Shown: positions 30,849-33,654 of the stretch, in pieces
How positions within the stretch are numbered: the stretch's first letter is position 1
Layout: every line of letters begins with the position of its first letter
Source of the DNA: Actinomycetota bacterium
Lineage (GTDB): Bacteria; Actinomycetota; Acidimicrobiia; Acidimicrobiales; Ilumatobacteraceae
Length of the DNA: 33,654 bases
NCBI GenBank assembly: GCA_016871355.1
Contig: VFZC01000026.1
Location: 1-33,654 of the forward strand
Direction: 5' to 3'
Position numbers and translations under genes: made by a program
The notes under the pieces: generated by a model
Told to the model about the DNA's origin: nothing
The model's database searches: none
Seen by the model: the letters and a program-made list of their open reading frames with translations, nothing else

Positions 30849-32110
30849 AAGACTCCCCCTTCCCTGGCGATGGCGATGTTGGCTTCGTGTTGTTCGAGCG
30901 TGGCTGCGAATTCGTGATTGCCATCGGCGTCGATGAGTACGTAATACAGGTAAGCGCATAGCGAATTCGCGGGAATATTCCGGCAGATGGGGTCATTGGC
31001 CCGGGGATTGGGTGCGGGGGCCAATGCTGCGGCGATGGACGCCCGCCCTGGATTGGCGATCGGCGTGGGCGGGAGACCACTACGTAGGTAGGTGTTGTAC
31101 GGCGAATCGGTGGCCTTGAGAGTGGCGAATTCGGTTTCGGGATCCTGGCCATAGAACAGCGACGCGTCGACTTCGAGATTCATGCCGAGTGTCAATCGGT
31201 TGTAGATCACGCGGGCGATCTTCGGACGGTCGGCCGCCACTTTGGCCTCGCGCTCGATCAATGACGCAACGGTGAGAACCTCGTACGGAGACAAGCCCAG
31301 CACGGTCGGAGCGTCATCGAGACCCTCTTGACGGCCGACTCGTGCCATCAAGTCGACCATCCGTTTGAGGATCTGCACGGGTTTCTCACTGACGGCGAAC
31401 GAGTAGGTGTCGGGGAAGAGCAATCCCTCGAGGGACGAAGCTCCAGCCGGCACGTACTCGGTGCCCGGAACCGAGGCCGGATCGAGCGCTCGCGCGACGA
31501 ACGCTTCGGCATCGAAGCCGGGAATCTCGTCGGCCAGACGTTGGGCCATCTGACTCACCGTGAATCCTTCGGGGAAGGTCACTTTCACGAACGTCTCGGC
31601 CGGCGATGTGCGCAGAGCCCGCAGCAGATTTCCCATGTGGTCTCGCGGGCGAAGGGTGTAGAAACCCGGCACCACGGTGAGACCGCCTTCGTCGGCGGCA
31701 TAGCGTCGGAACGTCCCGGCGTCGACCACGATGCCGAGCGATTCGAGTCGTTCGGAGACCGTACGCAAGTCGTCGTCGTCGCGGACCTCGAAGGTGGTCG
31801 CCGCCAAGGGATCGCCCGAGGGATTGACCTTGTGTAGATATCTCCACTGCGACCAGCCGTAGGAGATGACGCCGATGACGAGGCCGGCGACGAGGAACAA
31901 GGCCACCGTCTTGATCGCTCGGCGACCGCGAGACAACCGGACCGCGGGCAGTACTTCGTACGGATCAGCAGGGTACGGATCAGCAGGGTACGGATCAGCA
32001 GGGTACGGATCAGCAGGGTACGGATCAGCAGGGTACGGATCAGCCGGGTACGGATCAGCCGGGTACGGTTCGTCGAGCGAAGTTCCGGTTGAACTGCGAC
32101 TCTCGTTCAT
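30845..32110 (-). CDS. mltG: Endolytic murein transglycosylase MltG
   Basis: A 421-aa single-pass membrane lytic transglycosylase that cuts nascent peptidoglycan strands. The N-terminal 60 residues are cytoplasmic and carry seven PYPAD units (residues 15-49). A membrane span follows at about 64-85 (RAIKTVALFLVAGLVIGVISYGW), then a LysM-like region and the YceG catalytic domain: YEVLTVASLIEREAK with the catalytic Glu286, RPKIARVIYNRL, and SPYNTYLRSGLPPTPIANPG. The start is the ATG at 32110, overlapping the ruvX stop (ATGA). The repeat region is synonymous-variant tandem DNA, described separately. Confidence 0.96.
   Translation of the reverse strand: MNESRSSTGTSLDEPYPADPYPADPYPADPYPADPYPADPYPADPYPADPYEVLPAVRLSRGRRAIKTVALFLVAGLVIGVISYGWSQWRYLHKVNPSGDPLAATTFEVRDDDDLRTVSERLESLGIVVDAGTFRRYAADEGGLTVVPGFYTLRPRDHMGNLLRALRTSPAETFVKVTFPEGFTVSQMAQRLADEIPGFDAEAFVARALDPASVPGTEYVPAGASSLEGLLFPDTYSFAVSEKPVQILKRMVDLMARVGRQEGLDDAPTVLGLSPYEVLTVASLIEREAKVAADRPKIARVIYNRLTLGMNLEVDASLFYGQDPETEFATLKATDSPYNTYLRSGLPPTPIANPGRASIAAALAPAPNPRANDPICRNIPANSLCAYLYYVLIDADGNHEFAATLEQHEANIAIAREGGVL
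31959..32063 (-). repeat. Seven-copy 15-bp in-frame repeat in mltG
   Basis: Seven 15-bp units run from 31959 to 32063 without interruption. Five on the 3' side of the gene are identical (plus strand TACGGATCAGCAGGG), and two nearest the start differ by one base (GCCGGG), a synonymous Pro codon change. They encode Asp-Pro-Tyr-Pro-Ala repeated in the cytoplasmic tail. The near identity suggests recent slippage expansion with an open reading frame maintained. Confidence 0.98.
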
Positions 32111-32514
32111 CGACCGTCGAGCCACGCTTGCAACATGATCGCCGCCGCGACCTTGTCGACGTGACGACGACGATCGCTGGCCCGTATGTCGGCTTCTTTC
32201 AGAACACGATCAGCCGCCACTGTCGTGAGGCGCTCGTCGAACAGAACCACTGGCACACCGGTCACCGTACCGATTTCATCGGCCTCGCGCCGGGCACTCG
32301 CGGCGGCCGGCCCTTCGTGTCCGGACAGACTCAACGGGAGTCCGATCACGATCGTTTCGACGTCTTCCGCCGTCACGATGCGCGCGATCTCGGCCCAATC
32401 GCGACGTTTCGACGTACGACTGATCACCGAATACGGCGAAGCGATCAATCCTGAGCGATCACTGAGTGCGATTCCGATTCGCTTCGTGCCCAGGTCGACG
32501 CCCAGGGCTCGCAT
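32107..32514 (-). CDS. ruvX: RuvX/YqgF Holliday junction resolvase-like nuclease
   Basis: A 135-aa RNase H-fold protein. Motif 1 is RALGVDLGTKRIGIALSD with the catalytic Asp, then VIGLPLSLSGHEGPAA, FDERLTT (catalytic Glu), and HVDKVAAAIMLQAWL with the final Asp. Relatives process 16S rRNA 5' ends and act as resolvase-like nucleases. The ATG at 32514 overlaps the alaS stop by one base (TGATG). The alaS-ruvX-mltG order is conserved in actinobacteria. Confidence 0.97.
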   Translation of the reverse strand: MRALGVDLGTKRIGIALSDRSGLIASPYSVISRTSKRRDWAEIARIVTAEDVETIVIGLPLSLSGHEGPAAASARREADEIGTVTGVPVVLFDERLTTVAADRVLKEADIRASDRRRHVDKVAAAIMLQAWLDGR

Positions 32515-33654
32515 CAGGAGCGCGCCACCTCGGCCGCGATACGTAGTGCTTCGTCGAGCCCAGCCGGGTTCTTGCCACCAGCCGTCGCCACGTCACCCTT
32601 GCCGCCGCCACCACCACCGACCGCCTTGGCCGCGTCTCGAATGAGATCTCCCGCCGAACCCTGACCGGACGACACCGCCGCGACGAGCGACACGCCTCCG
32701 GTCGGAGTGAGACCTCCGAGCACGACCCGGTGCACGCCGGCCACGGCGCGCACCGCCAGCGCCAGATCACGCAACTCGTCCGGGGCCAGACCGTCGACGC
32801 GTTGCACCACGACACCGTCGGAAGCCGCCGCGGCGAACTCGGCGGCTCGGCCCTGGGCCGCGCGCGCCTTCAAGGCCTTGATCTCGTCGAGGGCCGATTT
32901 CAGTTCGGCGATCTTCCGGTTCACACCGTCGACGACGTCGTCGGTTCCGACGAGATCGGCGATCGTTCCGAGGGTCGCGTCTTGTTGTTGCAAGAGGTCG
33001 AGACTGCGCGATCCGGCCACGGCCTCGACTCGACGCAGGTTGGCACCGATCGAACCCTCGGAGACGATTTTGATGATTCCGATGTCTCCGGTCGCCGACA
33101 CGTGGGTTCCGCCGCACAGTTCGACCGAAGGTCCGGCCTCGAGGACACGAACCGTGTCGCCGTACTTGTCGCCGAAGAAGGCGATGGCTCCCTTGGCGAG
33201 AGCCTCCTCTTTGCTCGTTTCGTACGCGTTGACCGAGGTGTTGACGAGCGTCTCGTGATTGGCCAGCTCTTCGATACGAGCGATCTCGTCGGCCGACAGG
33301 GCTGCGTAATGATTGAAGTCGAAGCGGAGCCGCTGATCGTCGACGAGCGATCCGGCTTGCTTGACGTGCTCGCCCAAGACCTCACGCAAGGCCCAGTGCA
33401 AGATGTGCGTCCCGGTATGGTGCCGGCGGATGGCGGCCCGACGTCGAGTATCGATGGTCGCATGGACCAACTGCCCCGCTGACACGATGCCCGACGCCAC
33501 TCGACAGAGGTGGCGGCGAAGACCGGGAACGGCGAACGTGGTGTCGAGAACTTCGAGGACGCCCGACGGGCCTTCGATTCGGCCCGTGTCGCCCACTTGC
33601 CCTCCGCTCTCGGCGTAGAACGGAGTGCGATCGAGAAAGACGTCGAGACCCGAC
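32514..33654 (-). CDS. alaS: Alanyl-tRNA synthetase, C-terminal part (cut by window edge)
   Basis: About 380 codons are present, and the frame stays open to the right edge, so the N-terminal catalytic domain lies outside. The visible part begins with TPFYAESGGQVGDTG, then the editing domain: HHTGTHILHWALREVLG (HxxxH zinc site), VELCGGTHVSATGDIG (CxxxH), and SIGANLRRVEAVAG. A coiled coil (LVGTDDVVDGVNRKIAELKSALDEIKAL) and the DHHA1-like C-terminal domain ending GGGGGGKGDVATAGGKN follow. The enzyme charges tRNA-Ala and clears Ser- and Gly-tRNA-Ala. It is upstream of ruvX in the operon. Confidence 0.97.
   Translation of the reverse strand, partial: SGLDVFLDRTPFYAESGGQVGDTGRIEGPSGVLEVLDTTFAVPGLRRHLCRVASGIVSAGQLVHATIDTRRRAAIRRHHTGTHILHWALREVLGEHVKQAGSLVDDQRLRFDFNHYAALSADEIARIEELANHETLVNTSVNAYETSKEEALAKGAIAFFGDKYGDTVRVLEAGPSVELCGGTHVSATGDIGIIKIVSEGSIGANLRRVEAVAGSRSLDLLQQQDATLGTIADLVGTDDVVDGVNRKIAELKSALDEIKALKARAAQGRAAEFAAAASDGVVVQRVDGLAPDELRDLALAVRAVAGVHRVVLGGLTPTGGVSLVAAVSSGQGSAGDLIRDAAKAVGGGGGGKGDVATAGGKNPAGLDEALRIAAEVARS

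Overview
The window is about 33.6 kb of dense, high-GC chromosome. Nearly all of it is recognisable core actinobacterial genes, mostly on the minus strand. Mycothiol ligase (MshC), an InhA-type enoyl reductase, F420 enzymes, the phosphatidylinositol/PIM gene set (pgsA, patA-like, pimA-like), a bacterial proteasome activator (Bpa) and the gene orders all point to Actinomycetota. I infer a deep lineage such as Acidimicrobiia (Ilumatobacter-like). That placement rests on gene content and my memory of the families, not on a search.

Reading the minus strand from the right edge: (1) 33654-24786 is one tightly packed run, alaS (cut by the edge), ruvX, mltG, aroE, aroC, aroK, aroB, aroQ, pepP-like, efp, nusB, with many ATGA/GTGA overlaps. 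The order closely matches Mycobacterium tuberculosis Rv2555c-Rv2533c. (2) A short module follows: a plus-strand Rrf2 regulator facing nusB tail to tail, a divergent alkaline-phosphatase-fold enzyme, bpa and dnaE. (3) 18877-15893 holds an unassigned GNAT-like protein, a nitroreductase, and a DUF35 zinc-ribbon/OB protein paired with an SCP-x-type thiolase. A plus-strand inhA/fabI gene converges on the thiolase. (4) 15011-13192 is npdG and mshC (F420 redox and mycothiol). (5) 13104-5516 is plsC, thrS, a HIT protein, a small membrane protein, pgsA, a PatA-like acyltransferase and a PimA-like mannosyltransferase, as in mycobacteria, but with an opposite-strand F420-type LLM oxidoreductase gene set between the last two. 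(6) 5519-140 is lemA, htpX, a DUF3048 lipoprotein, pdxS, pdxT, yebC and a BCP-type peroxiredoxin.

The genes cover membrane lipid and PIM-like glycolipid synthesis, fatty acid metabolism, shikimate-to-chorismate, PLP, mycothiol, translation factors, DNA replication and protein quality control. No CRISPR array, prophage, insertion sequence, toxin-antitoxin or defence system is visible, and I recognise no tRNA or rRNA. No gene-free stretch exceeds 300 bases.

The less ordinary signals are small. Six perfect palindromes form a 27-bp tandem array at the left edge, and the last copy contains the stop codon of the peroxiredoxin gene. Two other micro-tandem repeats lie at or just after gene 3' ends. 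A seven-copy DPYPA repeat sits in the cytoplasmic tail of MltG. TANNNT -10 boxes lie exactly 6 nt before the start codon of six genes (7 nt for two more), which implies widespread leaderless transcripts. A possible leaderless five-codon upstream ORF overlaps the plsC start. I see no clear candidate for a wholly new multi-gene system.
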